A DNA stretch of 64,000 bases, taken from NCBI GenBank assembly GCA_963575745.1, contig CAUYUJ010018882.1, forward strand, positions 527,333-591,332. Reading direction: 5' to 3'. Shown here one piece after another: positions 32,809 to 41,840 of this stretch. The stretch is from Prorocentrum cordatum. Lineage: Eukaryota; Sar; Dinophyceae; Prorocentrales; Prorocentraceae. How positions within the stretch are numbered: the first letter of the stretch is position 1; every line of letters starts with the position of its first letter. The position numbers and the translations under genes are program-made. Below the pieces are notes generated by a model. That model did no database searches. It was not told the DNA's origin and was given only the letters and a program-made list of their open reading frames with translations.

Positions 32809-33148
32809 GATCATCACATTCCCTCCCTCGCCTACTCTCCTCCTCTCCCGCACCTCCTCATGATCCATCCCTGTTCGCCTCGCTCCTTCTCCCCACTCCT
32901 CCCCCTCTCGCCCCTCCCTGTCCTTCCCGCTCTCCCTCCCATCCCAGGAGGAAGATGAGTTACGAGGAGGCGAGGGATGGGGGGCACCAGCATGGAGGAG
33001 GGAGTGGGAGGAGGAAGAGGAGGAGGAGGAGGACGACGACGGCCCGCCTCCGATGTCTTTCGTCCTCCCCTCCCGCCTCAGGAGGTGAAGCCTTGAGGAG
33101 GGATCCTCCAATATCCCTCCATCTCTCCCTCATCCCTTCACGGGATGC

Positions 33149-33229
33149 CTCCAGCTGTTTCGCAGCTGTGGCCACATTGTCGTTCGTCTTCTCCAAGTCG
33201 CGTTGCATGTGCGCCGCCTCGTTGGCTGC
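33149..33229 (-). CDS. Candidate coiled-coil mini-exon (27 codons)
   Basis: Minus strand: acceptor CCGACTCTGGAG, then AANEAAHMQRDLEKTNDNVA, TAAKQLE, closing at CTGGAG|GCATCC (GC donor), exactly 27 codons in phase 0. Composition (A, E, K, Q, with M/L/V/A/L at heptad spacing) is strongly coiled-coil-like and unlike the satellites around it. The frame also stays open beyond the chosen donor (ASREGMRERWRDIGG), so a longer exon is possible. It resembles, in style and strand, the exons at 25, 36.6, 44-49 and 57-62 kb. Confidence 0.5.
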
Positions 33230-33439
33230 CTCCAGAGTCGGGAAGCACTCATGGCCAGGACATTCATCCTCCTCCTACTCATCACTCACTGCGCCCCCAT
33301 GTTAAGTATTCCTCCTCCATCCGAACTACACGCCCATACGTCATGCTCATCCGTTTTAGACTGACCAACGCCACCACAACGCGTTAATCCTTATACCATC
33401 TCTCCAGAGCTTCTTCACGACGACATCTCCATGAGCATG

Positions 33440-33495
33440 CGCACCCCTATACATATATCTATGTGTATATATATATACACATCTATATATAGAAC
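33440..33495. repeat. TA/CA microsatellite
   Basis: ATACATATATCTATGTGTAT and TATATATACACATC. Between 33,496 and 33,790 the sequence is unique with no gene seen. Confidence 0.8.
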
Positions 33496-33789
33496 CGCGC
33501 ACGCGCTTCGCGCACGCATGCCATGGCGTTGTTAGCTGTGAGTGTTTTTTTTTCCGGACTGGCTCATTCCATGCCTTGCCCCTTTCTCCTCTCATATTCC
33601 TCATACGTCCTTCCTCATTAGCCATCCAGTCTCTATCGGTTGCCCTCCCTTTTCGTTTCTCGTTCTATGGACGGCATCCTCTTACTTGGGATTATGCGGG
33701 GCCTTCGAGCTGGTCAGGGCCCGCGTGGGGAGATATTGAATATGAAGTGGAATGGCTTGGAGTGTAGGGGTATCTTGGGGATCTTCCTA

Positions 33790-34180
33790 TTCGGGCTGCC
33801 TTGAAGGCCTTGGGGCCCGCTTGGGGCCCTCTTGGGCTCTTCTTTGAAGCTGTGGGGCCGTCTCGAGCCTCGGGGCCAGGTGAAGTTCTCCCGACGCCAT
33901 CCGAAGGAGAAGAGCGCGAGATTTACTAAGTATGGAGAAACCTGAGTAGTTTTTGCGTTTACGGCTCTCTGGGGTCATTTTGGGGGGCCTTTTGGAAGCT
34001 CCATTGGGGCATCTTGTGGCCCCTGGGGGCCGCCTTGAAACATCTTGGAGCGTCTTGGGCCACCGAGGGGCCATCTTGGTGGCCAACGGGCATTCTCCTG
34101 AACCAGCTGGGAACCCTCTTCAAGCAGAACAAAAACCGCCCAAAGACTCCAAGGCGGATCCCGGAGCCCAGGGGGGCCAA
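33790..34180 (-). repeat. CCAAGAC repeat block, inverted
   Basis: Reads GGGCCGTCTTGG/CTTGGGGCC-type on the plus strand, with an AT-richer core at about 33,905-33,965. Then 34,181-35,206 is mostly unique DNA: a duplicated segment (GCATC(A/G)GCTTGGCGC-A-A-TTTG(T/C)CTGGTC at about 34,925 and 35,064) and no supported gene. Confidence 0.65.
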
Positions 34181-35206
34181 GTGTGTTGCGATGGGGAGAG
34201 TTTGAGAAAAGTGGGCCACCCCAGGGCCAGAAACCTGGTCGCTGGTGCACAGAGCAAGGTTGAGTCATAGCGCACTGGTTGGTCCATGAATGGACGAACT
34301 GAACACGTGGCGGGGGGTTACGCCGCATTCGCAAAGACATACACTGTGAGAACAGATTGCGTATTCCCCATGGAAAAGACGAGTAACGCGAGGAGGAGGA
34401 GGAACTGGAGGAGGGAGGAGGGATGTCAGAGGAGTAAGGCGGGAAGAAGAGGAAGGAACGGGGGGGAGTGGGGGCCACAGGCGCTGGACGTTCCAGCGAA
34501 ACCCCTCGAACCACGGAGGGGGGGATGGCAAAGTCGAGATGGTGACGCCGAACCCCCCATCGTTGTCATCCTCCTCCACTTCCGTTTCCTCTCCTGTTCC
34601 TCCTGCTCCTCATCATCCTCCTAGTTCACCCTGCTCAAAATGCCCGAACAGTCAACCTGATTCCACGCAGCAAAGGGTGACGAATCAAATCATACAACAA
34701 GGGCAACGGAGCCAGCTCGAAAAAGACTCATTTCCCTTCTTCCCCAGTCGCCTTCTCCTCTTAAATTCAATACCTCTCGACCTCTCCACCCTGTTCTTGC
34801 TCCGCTCTCTATTATCGGAGGGGACGGCCGTTCGCCGTTCGACACGCCACACACGTACAACGTACCAACCTGACTCCTTGGGTCCGAGAAGCGAACGTTA
34901 ACGAGGCATCCTGGTAGAGACGCATCGCTTGGCGCATATTTGCCTGGTCAGTAGTCCAAGGGTGCGCGGACAAGGCGTAGCGAAACTGCTCGCTGCCCCT
35001 AGAGTGAAAGTAATGAACAACAGGACATGACACTATGACACTACTATTTTCCGACGGAGACGCATCAGCCTGGCGCGCACTTGTCTGGTCGATCGCCCAC
35101 GGGCGTGCACGCAAGGCCAACAATGAAACTCCGCCACCCTGTCGCAGGCATGCTGCGGCCGTGTGAGAGTACTTGCTGGTTTTCGGGAAAAAATTCTGCT
35201 GTTCTC

Positions 35207-35388
35207 TTAAGTCGGGCCTGTCCCCCTACAGGGGGATTTTCGACGAAAAACACAAAATACCCCCCAAATAATCAAACTATAATCCAAACATAGTCTGGGG
35301 ACTATTGTTTGACCTTCTTGGGGGATTCTTCGGAATATCTTGCATCTTTCGTCGAAAACCGCCCTGAAGGGGGACACGCCCGACGCAA
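35207..35388. mobile_element. TTAA/GTCGGGC element, copy 4 (longest)
   Basis: Left end TTAAGTCGGGCCTGTCCCCC, TACAGGGGGATTTTCGACGA is intact. The right part ends TTCGTCGAAAACCGCCCTGA, AGGGGGACACGCCCGACG. At 182 bp it retains a longer inverted terminus that also covers TTCGACGAAAA. Confidence 0.8.
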
Positions 35389-35739
35389 TGCTCTCTGGGA
35401 GCGACGCCCCCCATGCTGCCCGCATCCTCTCCTGATCGCGCCCTCTCTGCACCCCGCCCCACGGCTCCGAGGCTCCCCGGGCCAGAGACCCCGCCTCCGA
35501 ACGGCCGTCCGACGCCCCAGGCCCGTCCAGCGACGGCCCAGCGGACTCTCTCGGCCCCCTCCTGAGATCCCGCTGGGAGCTCCTGGGGCCCTCTCGGGCC
35601 TCTCGGGGCCCCGTGGGGCGGACTCCGGAACCTCCCGGGCCGTTCTCGGGGTCCTCTTGGGCCGTCTTCGGGCCCAAGGAGTGGGGGGGAGGAGGGGCCA
35701 GGCGGAGCGAAACAAACGATTTCTCTCCGCGGCGGGCAG

Positions 35740-36250
35740 ATAGGATCCGAGGTTGGGAGAGAGATCGGGGTGAGCAAGAGACCCCCCCCCCGCCAAGAGA
35801 TCGTTTTCGGTTTCGTGTTCGTGTGGTGCGTGTTGTGGGCGGGGCGAAGCTGCGCGGGCGGGCGAGAGGAATGAACCAGCCGAGCTTACGGCAAAACCGG
35901 GCCAAATTTTGCTGTGCCCCCCGGTTGGCCAGCGGCAGCCCGGGGGTGTCCCGCGGTTTCCCGCGGTGTGATAGAATCCAAGGTTGGGAAAGAGATCGAA
36001 GTGAACAAGAGACCCCCCGCCAGGAAATCGTTTTCGGTTTCGTGTTCGTGTCGCGCGTGGGCGAGGCGAAGCTGCATCGGCGGGCGAGAGGACTGAACCA
36101 GCTGTACTTACGGCAAAACCGGGGCAAATCTAGCTGTGCCCCCCGGTTGGCCAACGGTGGCCCAGGGGTGTCCCGCGGTGTCCCGTGGTGCCCCGCCCCC
36201 CCCCGGTAGGCAGGCAATGGCCTGGGGGTGTTCCGCGGTGTCCCGTCGTG
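35740..36250 (+). repeat. About 230-bp tandem repeat, 2.2 units
   Basis: Unit 1 begins ATAGGATCCGAGGTTGGGAG at 35,740 and unit 2 ATAGAATCCAAGGTTGGGAA at about 35,971. Each contains TCGTTTTCGGTTTCGTGTTC, GGGCGGGCGAGAGGA, AACCAGC, then GCCCCCCGGTTGGCCA and GGGGTGTCCCGCGG. The middle is the reverse complement of 2,036-2,150. From 35,389 to 35,739 the DNA is GC-rich with CCTCTCGGGCC strings and no gene. Confidence 0.78.
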
Positions 36251-36254
36251 TCTA

Positions 36255-36545
36255 GTGCTATGCGATGCTGCGCTACGCAATCCTTTGCCATGCTGTACAA
36301 TGCTACGCAATGTTACGACTGCGATGTTAAGCTCTGTGATGCGATGCGATGCGATGCGATGCTATGCGATGCGATGCGATGCGATGCTATGATATGCTCC
36401 GCCATACTGTGCTATGCGATGCTATGTGTTTATATGCGATGCGATGCTATGCGATACTATGTTATGCTATGCTATGCTACGCTATGCTCGTCTTTGCTGT
36501 GCTGTGCGATGCTATGCGATACTATGCTACGCTCTGGCACGCTTT
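36255..36545. repeat. GCGAT/GCTAT pentanucleotide array
   Basis: TGCGATGCGATGCGATGC and ATGCTATGCTATGCTA with a 5-bp period. Frames on it read as MRCDAMRCDAM. Confidence 0.9.
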
Positions 36546-36626
36546 GGTCTCCCCGTCTCCCCCCCTCTTCACCACACACACAACCTTCTTATCACCCGAA
36601 GGGTAGTCGTACATGTAGGTATGCAC

Positions 36627-36673
36627 TGGCAGAATCTCGCGGCCAGAGACTCAACCGCCTCGCGCACACGTGC
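36627..36673 (-). CDS. Candidate coiled-coil mini-exon (ARVREAVESLAARFC)
   Basis: The acceptor CCTCCCCGCTCCAG opens ARVREAVESLAARFC, ended by a TGCCA|GTGCAT donor. The A-x-x-x-E/A-V-x-x-L pattern is helical. It is very short and lies between two tandem arrays, so the call depends on the splice motifs and its likeness to other minus-strand exons. Confidence 0.4.
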
Positions 36674-36830
36674 CTGGAGCGGGGAGGGATGGGGAGGAAT
36701 GTGAACGATCTGGGAGGAGCGGGGAGGGGTGCGGAGTGGGGTGTCTTGTGGGCCTCTTGGACTGTCTCGGCGCGCTCTGGGATCCACAGGCGCATACGGT
36801 GGGCTTTTCTCCGGCATCCGTGGGCTATAG

Positions 36831-37633
36831 GACTATTATGCTGTAGGGGTGTAGGGCTATAGGGCAATAGGGCTATCGAGCTATAGGGCTCTAGGGTTAT
36901 AGGGCAATAAGGCTATAGGGCTGTAGTGCTATAGGGTTATAGGGCTATGGGGCTGTAGGGCTATAGGGCTCTAGGGCTGTAAAGAATAACGCTGCAGGGC
37001 TATGGAGATATTGGGTTATAGGGTTATCGGGCTATAGGGCTATAGGGCTATAGGCCTGTAAGGCTTTGGGGCCATAGGGCTATAGGGCTACATGGCTATA
37101 GGGCTATGTGGCTATAAGGCTATAGGGCTACAGAACTGTAGGGCTATAGGGCAAAAGGGCTATAGGGCAAAAGGGCTATTCGGGCTATCAGACTGTAAAG
37201 CTATAGGACTATAGGGCTCTAGGGCTACCGGGCACCCGGGCACCTGTGCACCCGGGCGCCATACCTCACCTAAACGTAGGAGTCCGCCAGGACCCCTACA
37301 GAGGCAAGCTCGACTTGGGGAATAGCTCTATAGCCCCATAGCCCTATAGCGCTACCGCCCTATAGCCCTATACCCCCATAGACCTATAGCCTTATAGCCC
37401 TATACCCCTATAGCCCGATTGCCCTTTGGTCATATAGCCCTATAGCCCAATAGCCCTATATACTCATAGCCCAATGGCCCTATAGCCCTGTAGCCCCGTA
37501 GCCCTACAGCCATATAGCCCTATGGTCCTATAGCCCTATACCCCACAGCCCTATAGACCTATAGCCCTATGGCCCTATATCCTAGAGTGCCATAGCCCTA
37601 TAGCCCCATAGCCCAATAGCGCCATAGCCCTAG
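36831..37633. repeat. Inverted ATAGGGCT octamer array with central spacer
   Basis: Left arm 36,831-37,225 is about 390 bases of degenerate TATAGGGC units. The right arm 37,321-37,633 is about 310 bases of the complement, GCCCTATA. The spacer 37,226-37,320 holds CACCCGGGCACC repeats and a piece (CCTACAGAGGC, CTCGACTT) resembling a worn right end of the TTAA/GTCGGGC element. The region can form a very long imperfect hairpin. Confidence 0.92.
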
Positions 37634-37639
37634 AAAGAC

Positions 37640-38620
37640 TTTGATTGGGGGTCTCCTCCAGCTTCAGAACATAAACGAATATGCTAAAAATATACGCTTC
37701 CTCGATGAACTGGGACGATGTGTGTTTCTTGCGGCCCTCATGGATGTCCTCGTGGAGCCCTCTTGAGGGACCTGGGGGGCCTCTCGGGCCGTCTTGGAGC
37801 CATCTTGGGCGCCTTGGCGCGCTCTTGGACTGTCTCGGAAGCCTCCTGGGCCGTCTGGGGAGCGCCTTCGGGCCCTCCGAAAGCCCCCCGAATGCGCGCA
37901 ATGAGTCCCGGACCCCGAGGGACACAGTGGGCACTTGCGGGGAGGAGGGGGGGAATTTTGCAAACGTGGGCCGCCTCGGGCCCCAGAGGCCTGGTCGCGG
38001 GGTCCGCATGGTGAGCGCTTGCGCGCTGCAGTCAGAGCCACCTTGAGCCAAAATGGCTACGGATGCTCGTGGAGCGTCTTTCGGGACCCCTTTGGGGCCT
38101 CGTGGGCCTCTAAGGGACCTCTAGGGCTCTGTTGGGGGCCTCCTGGAGGCCTCTTGGGGCGGAAGGCTCGAATTGTCGGTTCGTGTTCCCCCTCCTGGGC
38201 GCCTCTTGGGCCGTCTTGGAGGCCTCTTGGGCCGTCTTGGGACTCTCTTGCGCCGTCGTGGCGCCCTCTTTGGGTGCCTTTTAGGCCGTCTTGAACTGAT
38301 TTCTGGGGCCTCGTGGGCTGTCTTGGACCGTCGGAAGCACGAAACAGCGAGAACACGAGCAACCTTCAAAACCCCTCCGGAAAAAGCATACTTTGTTCGC
38401 CTCCTGAGTGCCTCGTGGGAGTCCTTTTGAGGGCATTTTGGCCGTCTTGAAGCCCTCTTGGGCTGTCTTCAAGCCATGTTGGACAACTTTTGAAACGCTC
38501 TTGTGCGGTCTTAGGCTTTCTTGGAGCGCTATTGGGCCATCTTGGCGCCTTCTTGGACGATTATCGGCCCCCTTTGACGTCTTTTGGCGCCCCTCGCCGG
38601 GCCCGAAACGGCCGGAAGAC
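37640..38620 (-). repeat. CCAAGAC repeat blocks, inverted, two in tandem
   Basis: Plus strand reads GGCCGTCTTGG, GCCTCTTGGGC and CCTCGTGGGCC. Two units are separated by the spliced-leader sequence at 38,042-38,062. The second unit has the conserved core at about 38,325-38,400 (on the minus strand GTGCTTCCGACGGTCCAAGA). A minus-strand frame from an ATG at 38,007 (MRTPRPGLWGPRRPTFAKFP) stays open to 37,575, but its middle is repeat sequence. Confidence 0.7.
38010..38063 (-). ncRNA. Candidate spliced-leader (DinoSL) RNA gene or SL relict
   Basis: The minus strand holds a perfect DinoSL: CCGTAGCCATTTTGGCTCAA then G (38,062 to 38,042). The base before it is T, allowed at the variable first position. 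Immediately after comes GT, the donor expected at the exon-intron border of an SL RNA. The next 33 bases can fold: GGTG (38,042-38,039) pairs with CACC (38,013-38,010) and AGCGC-GCAA-GCGCT forms a GNRA-capped hairpin. The total of 54 nt matches the known 50-60 nt size of dinoflagellate SL RNAs, whose Sm site (ATTTTGG) lies in the exon. Alternative: a genomic relict of a trans-spliced cDNA, followed by GT by chance. Single copy here, though SL RNA genes are usually repeated. Confidence 0.5.
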
Positions 38621-38666
38621 AAATCAGTGAACTTTGGGGGCCCTGGGACCCCCTACCAATGTATAC

Positions 38667-38735
38667 ATATATATATATATATATATAGATAGATAGATAG
38701 ATAGATAGATAGATCGATAGATAGATAGATAGAAG
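38667..38735. repeat. TA then GATA microsatellite
   Basis: TATATATA passes to a GATA repeat (38,686-38,732). It directly borders the left inverted arm. Confidence 0.92.
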
Positions 38736-38737
38736 CA

Positions 38738-39271
38738 CACAAGACTACAGTGGCGCTTCGCGCCATGCACCTTGGTCCTCGAAGATTGCTATGCAGGCGG
38801 AAAAGGCAGGAAGGTTAAGCGGATACTTGAACGATGACTCCTTGCTGCCTTTTCTGGCATCGCCGTTATGATAATGTGGTTCGTTATCACTCATCCATGC
38901 TTATTTTTCCTCATTCTCGCCATACCCTGGGCATTCTCCCCATCCTCCTCAGTTCTTTTTGCGGAGGCTCCTCCTTGGAGAGCCTCTGGGAACCTCACCA
39001 AAGTTCTCAAGCTTTTTCAAAGCCTTCTGGAGGCCTCCTGGGCGTGTTCTGGGGGCCTCTGGGGCTTCCGAAGGCCAACCTGCCTCTAACCGCGGTCTCC
39101 CTGAACGCCCCGGTCACGATTTGGAATGCTTCGGAGGGCGTCTTGGGGCCATCTTGGGCCGCCATGGGGCTCTCTTAGGGCCTTTTTGGACCCCTGGTGT
39201 GCCGTTTTGGGGCTCTCTTGGACTGCCTGGAAGCCTTCTCGGATGGCTGTGGGGCGATTTTGGAGCCTTTG
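38738..39271 (+). repeat. Left ~530-bp inverted arm
   Basis: Starts ACAAGACTACAGTGGCGCTT and CGCGCCATGCACCTTGGTCC, continues CTTGCTGCCTTTTCTGGCAT, CTCATTCTCGCCATACCCTG, TTTTTGCGGAGGCTCCTCCT, and ends GGGGCGATTTTGGAGCCT. Every one of these has its reverse complement, in order, at 42,367-41,840, by eye over 80 percent identical along the full length. A microsatellite flanks the outer side of each arm. Confidence 0.9.
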
Positions 39272-39478
39272 GATGTGGGGAAAATATTTAACAAATACTC
39301 CAAAATTGACAATTTGTTTGGGGGGGGCACGACCATGAGATGACCGCCTCACAGCTGGGCGCCAGCAACCTGCGGCGGCTCTCGTGGACCGCAGTGCAGA
39401 CATGCTGGGGGAGTTGACCCACGCAGCAGCCTCAAAGCGGTGGCTTGAGTGGCAACTAGATGCTGCCGGACACAAGAA

Positions 39479-39545
39479 ATAGTCCCCCGACTATTTTTTG
39501 ACTATTTTTGAATGTCTCCCCTGTAGAGGGACAGGCCCGACTTGA
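39479..39545. mobile_element. TTAA/GTCGGGC element, right half only (copy 5)
   Basis: AATAGTCCCCCGACTATTTT, TTGAATGTCTCCCCTGTAGA, GGGACAGGCCCGACTTGA equals the right half of the other copies. No left half is found upstream. The preceding 39,340-39,478 stretch is unique and open in two plus frames (for example GELTHAAASKRWLEWQLDAA) and might be a coding remnant. Confidence 0.7.
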
Positions 39546-39599
39546 CTCTAGCGAGATCCCGTCTGGAGGAAGGGGCATGTGTGAGGGGCCACGGATCTA

Positions 39600-40040
39600 G
39601 AAGGGCCCCGTCGGAGGCCGCCAGGAAGGCCTTGAGAAGACCAGAGCAGGGCCCAACATCGAGTCACGGGAAAGCCCTCCTTGCCTCCTGGGGGGCCTCT
39701 CGAGGGCTGTTGGAGGCGTTTTGGGGGCCTCCAAGAATGTATTGGATGCTGGGAGCCTTAGCAGTCAGGACAATTCCTCACGATCCCTCTTGGGCAACTC
39801 TTGGGACCCTCTTGGCGTCCCCTTGCGGGTCTCTTGGGGCCTTCTTGAACCGTTTTGGGAGCCTCTTAAGCCCTCTTGGGGCCATCTTGGGCCGGCTTGG
39901 GGCCCTCATAAGACTCTTGGACCGTCTTGGGGCGATCGGGGAAGTCCGTTAGCCGTCTGGGGGTGTCGGAAGCTCGAAGGAAGCGCGAAAAGAACGCGAA
40001 CACTAAAACCATTGAAAATCCATTGTGATTGCCTCAGTAA
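39600..40040 (-). repeat. CCAAGAC repeat block, inverted
   Basis: TTGGGGGCCTC, CTCTTGGGCAACTCTTGGGA and GGCCATCTTGGGCCGGCTTG strings, with the conserved core at about 39,960-40,025 (minus strand AATGGATTTTCAATGG, CGAGCTTCCGACACC). The stretch 40,041-40,560 is unique with no gene seen. Confidence 0.7.
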
Positions 40041-40560
40041 GCCCTCCGGGGGGTGCTTATAGGGCTCTCTTGGGGTGCCTCGTGTGTAGCAGTGGTCCAA
40101 CGGATCCACCGCCGCCGCATCCCTCCTCCATCTACCAGCTGCCGCGTGCCGAACTGGAGGAGGTGTAATCTGCAGAAAATGCACAGCCATGGTGCGGAGG
40201 AGAGGGACATGACATGCAAACCGCAACGGCAGCGAGGGAGGACGGGGCAGCTCCGCGGCTGACCCTCGCGCTCAGGGGACAACCATTTTGGAAGAGATAA
40301 CAGAGGGAGTCCCACTCGAGATGAGCGGGGAGTCCCCGGCCAGCCCACTGCCTGTTGCTGTATAGGGGGAGGGAGGGAGCGAGCTTCGGGAATGAGGATG
40401 ATGAGGAGGTGGAGGAGGAGCTGCCAGGCCGATGGCATGTCGTAAGCTCACCAGGACCTCAACTCACGCTAGCGGGGGCGGGCAGAACTTACCGGGAGAT
40501 CAACCGTAGAGAAGCTTGACTGGGCGAGCGGCCATCATGGGGGAGCTTGACCGGGTTTGA

Positions 40561-41034
40561 TCAGCCTTGAACCGGTGTGCTCGCGAGGATTTCCTCGACG
40601 TTCGCTTCGATCCAAGACTTCATGACCTCGAGCTGCATCTCGGTCGCCTGTTTCCGGTATTTCACCCTGGGCCCCTTCACCGAGAGACTCACACGGGCGC
40701 TGTCCGCACTCACGGCCTCAATGGTGTACTCATAGTCGACGTTGCCACAATAGTTGATCGTGACCGCACAAGGGTAGGTCGCCTTCGTGATGATCAACAC
40801 CTCTGGGATGCCCAGCGCAGCCGTCCCGGCAAACTTTGTGCCCACGCCATACTTGTCGTACAAAGCCTCGCCAGAACAAGGTGTGACTGTATACGTGCAC
40901 CCAAGAACCGCAAACTTGGGCCGGAAGACGTCGGCTTTGAGGAGAACTGCAAAGCAGCAATGCGAGCTATGCTGTCCAGCAGAAACAGTGACAGACGCTT
41001 CAAAAGAGTTCTCTTTAATGATGCTGCAGCCCAT
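40561..41034 (-). CDS. Intronless retrogene, 157-aa protein of unknown function
   Basis: Starts MGCSIIKENSFEASV, so Gly2 and Cys3 could be N-myristoylated and palmitoylated. Further on: SSHCCFAVLLKADVFRPKFA, a middle TKFAGTAALGIPEVLIITKA, then VDYEYTIEAVSADSARVSLS and a helical C-terminus TEMQLEVMKSWIEANVEEIL, ASTPVQG, stop. Beta-rich alternation followed by a long C-terminal helix recalls SRPBCC/START-like small domains, but no diagnostic residue supports that, so the family is open. Balanced composition, no repeats and 157 uninterrupted codons make it the best single gene in the window. The frame is also open upstream to 41,208; I chose the ATG at 41,034 because upstream residues are low quality and degenerate spliced-leader sequence lies at 41,114-41,140. 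It sits between two inverted arms. Confidence 0.72.
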   Translation of the reverse strand: MGCSIIKENSFEASVTVSAGQHSSHCCFAVLLKADVFRPKFAVLGCTYTVTPCSGEALYDKYGVGTKFAGTAALGIPEVLIITKATYPCAVTINYCGNVDYEYTIEAVSADSARVSLSVKGPRVKYRKQATEMQLEVMKSWIEANVEEILASTPVQG

Positions 41035-41113
41035 CAGGTCGGTGCGATGCGGAAGGAAGCGCGGTCGCTCCTTTTGCCTTCCTTGCCTTTCTCTGCCCTG
41101 AGAGTCACAACGG

Positions 41114-41140
41114 CTTGAGCAAAAATGACTTGAGTATAGG
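41114..41140 (-). other. Degenerate tandem spliced-leader relicts 5' of the retrogene
   Basis: The minus strand reads CCTATACTCAAG directly followed by TCATTTTTGCTCAAG and then CCG. The second piece matches 13 of 15 bases of the DinoSL 3' part (CCATTTTGGCTCAAG), and the first ends with a second CTCAAG. Two SL ends in tandem, 80 bases upstream of the ATG, is the pattern described for dinoflagellate genes re-inserted from trans-spliced cDNA and trans-spliced again. Confidence 0.6.
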
Positions 41141-41499
41141 GCTCTGTTGGGGTGTCTTTGGGGGCTTTGGGCTGTCTTGCGGCCGTCGTGGGCCAAACCT
41201 TCGAGCACTATAGACTCGTCTTCTGCAGGTCTTGGCAGTCTCGGGGGACTGCTGGTGCTGGCTTGAGCCGGTCAGCTGTCATCATTCCTCTCGGGGCTGA
41301 GACGACCCCCACTGGAGCTTTGGAAAGGGCATGCCGGCCCCTGGGGCCAAAAAAGGGTACGTACCAGGGAGGTGTGGGAAACGTGTGCTTCCACTTTGGC
41401 CAAGGGGGCGATACACACATATCTATGTGTATGTATTCCTTTTCCTATATTTTTAAAAGCATGGGCGGGGGGACCCCCCCCCAAAAACCGGACTCCAGG

Positions 41500-41840
41500 G
41501 ATCTAGGGCGTTGGGACCCTTCGGACGGGCCTCGAAGCTGCCCCCAGGGCCTCGCAGGGCGTTTTGCCAAGCCTTCGCAGCACACCTAGGGCGATCAGGG
41601 GGGTCATCGGAGACGTCCCAGAGAACCCCAAGACAGCACAAGAGCGCTCCAAGAAGCCGTCATACCCCGAAAGATCGCTCCAAAACGTACCAAGAGGCCT
41701 CCAAGAGCACCCCCAAGAAGGCCCCAAGAGGGAAACATAATTGATTTCATGTAGGTTTTTGGTGGATTGGGGGTTTTCCTCTTTTCGGCTTCCCGACGCT
41801 CCAAGACAGCGGTCTTCTGGGCGTCCGAAGTCGCCTGGGA
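41500..41840 (+). repeat. CCAAGAC repeat block with core
   Basis: CCCCAAGACAGCACAAGAGC, CCAAGAGCACCCCCAAGAAG and the core at about 41,750-41,805 (TTTTTGGTGGATTGGGGG, CTTTTCGGCTTCCCGACGCT). It joins the right inverted arm directly. Sequence 41,141-41,500 is unique with no gene beyond the retrogene's 5' side. Confidence 0.75.

Noticed and set aside
36831-37633. Interstitial telomere
   Set aside because: The unit is TATAGGGC (8 bp), not TTTAGGG, and is in inverted arrangement; kept as a satellite with a note.
37575-38007. Minus-strand 143-codon frame downstream of the perfect SL as a retrogene
   Set aside because: Its middle is CCAAGAC repeat translation and its end runs into the octamer array; only the first 25 codons look non-repetitive.
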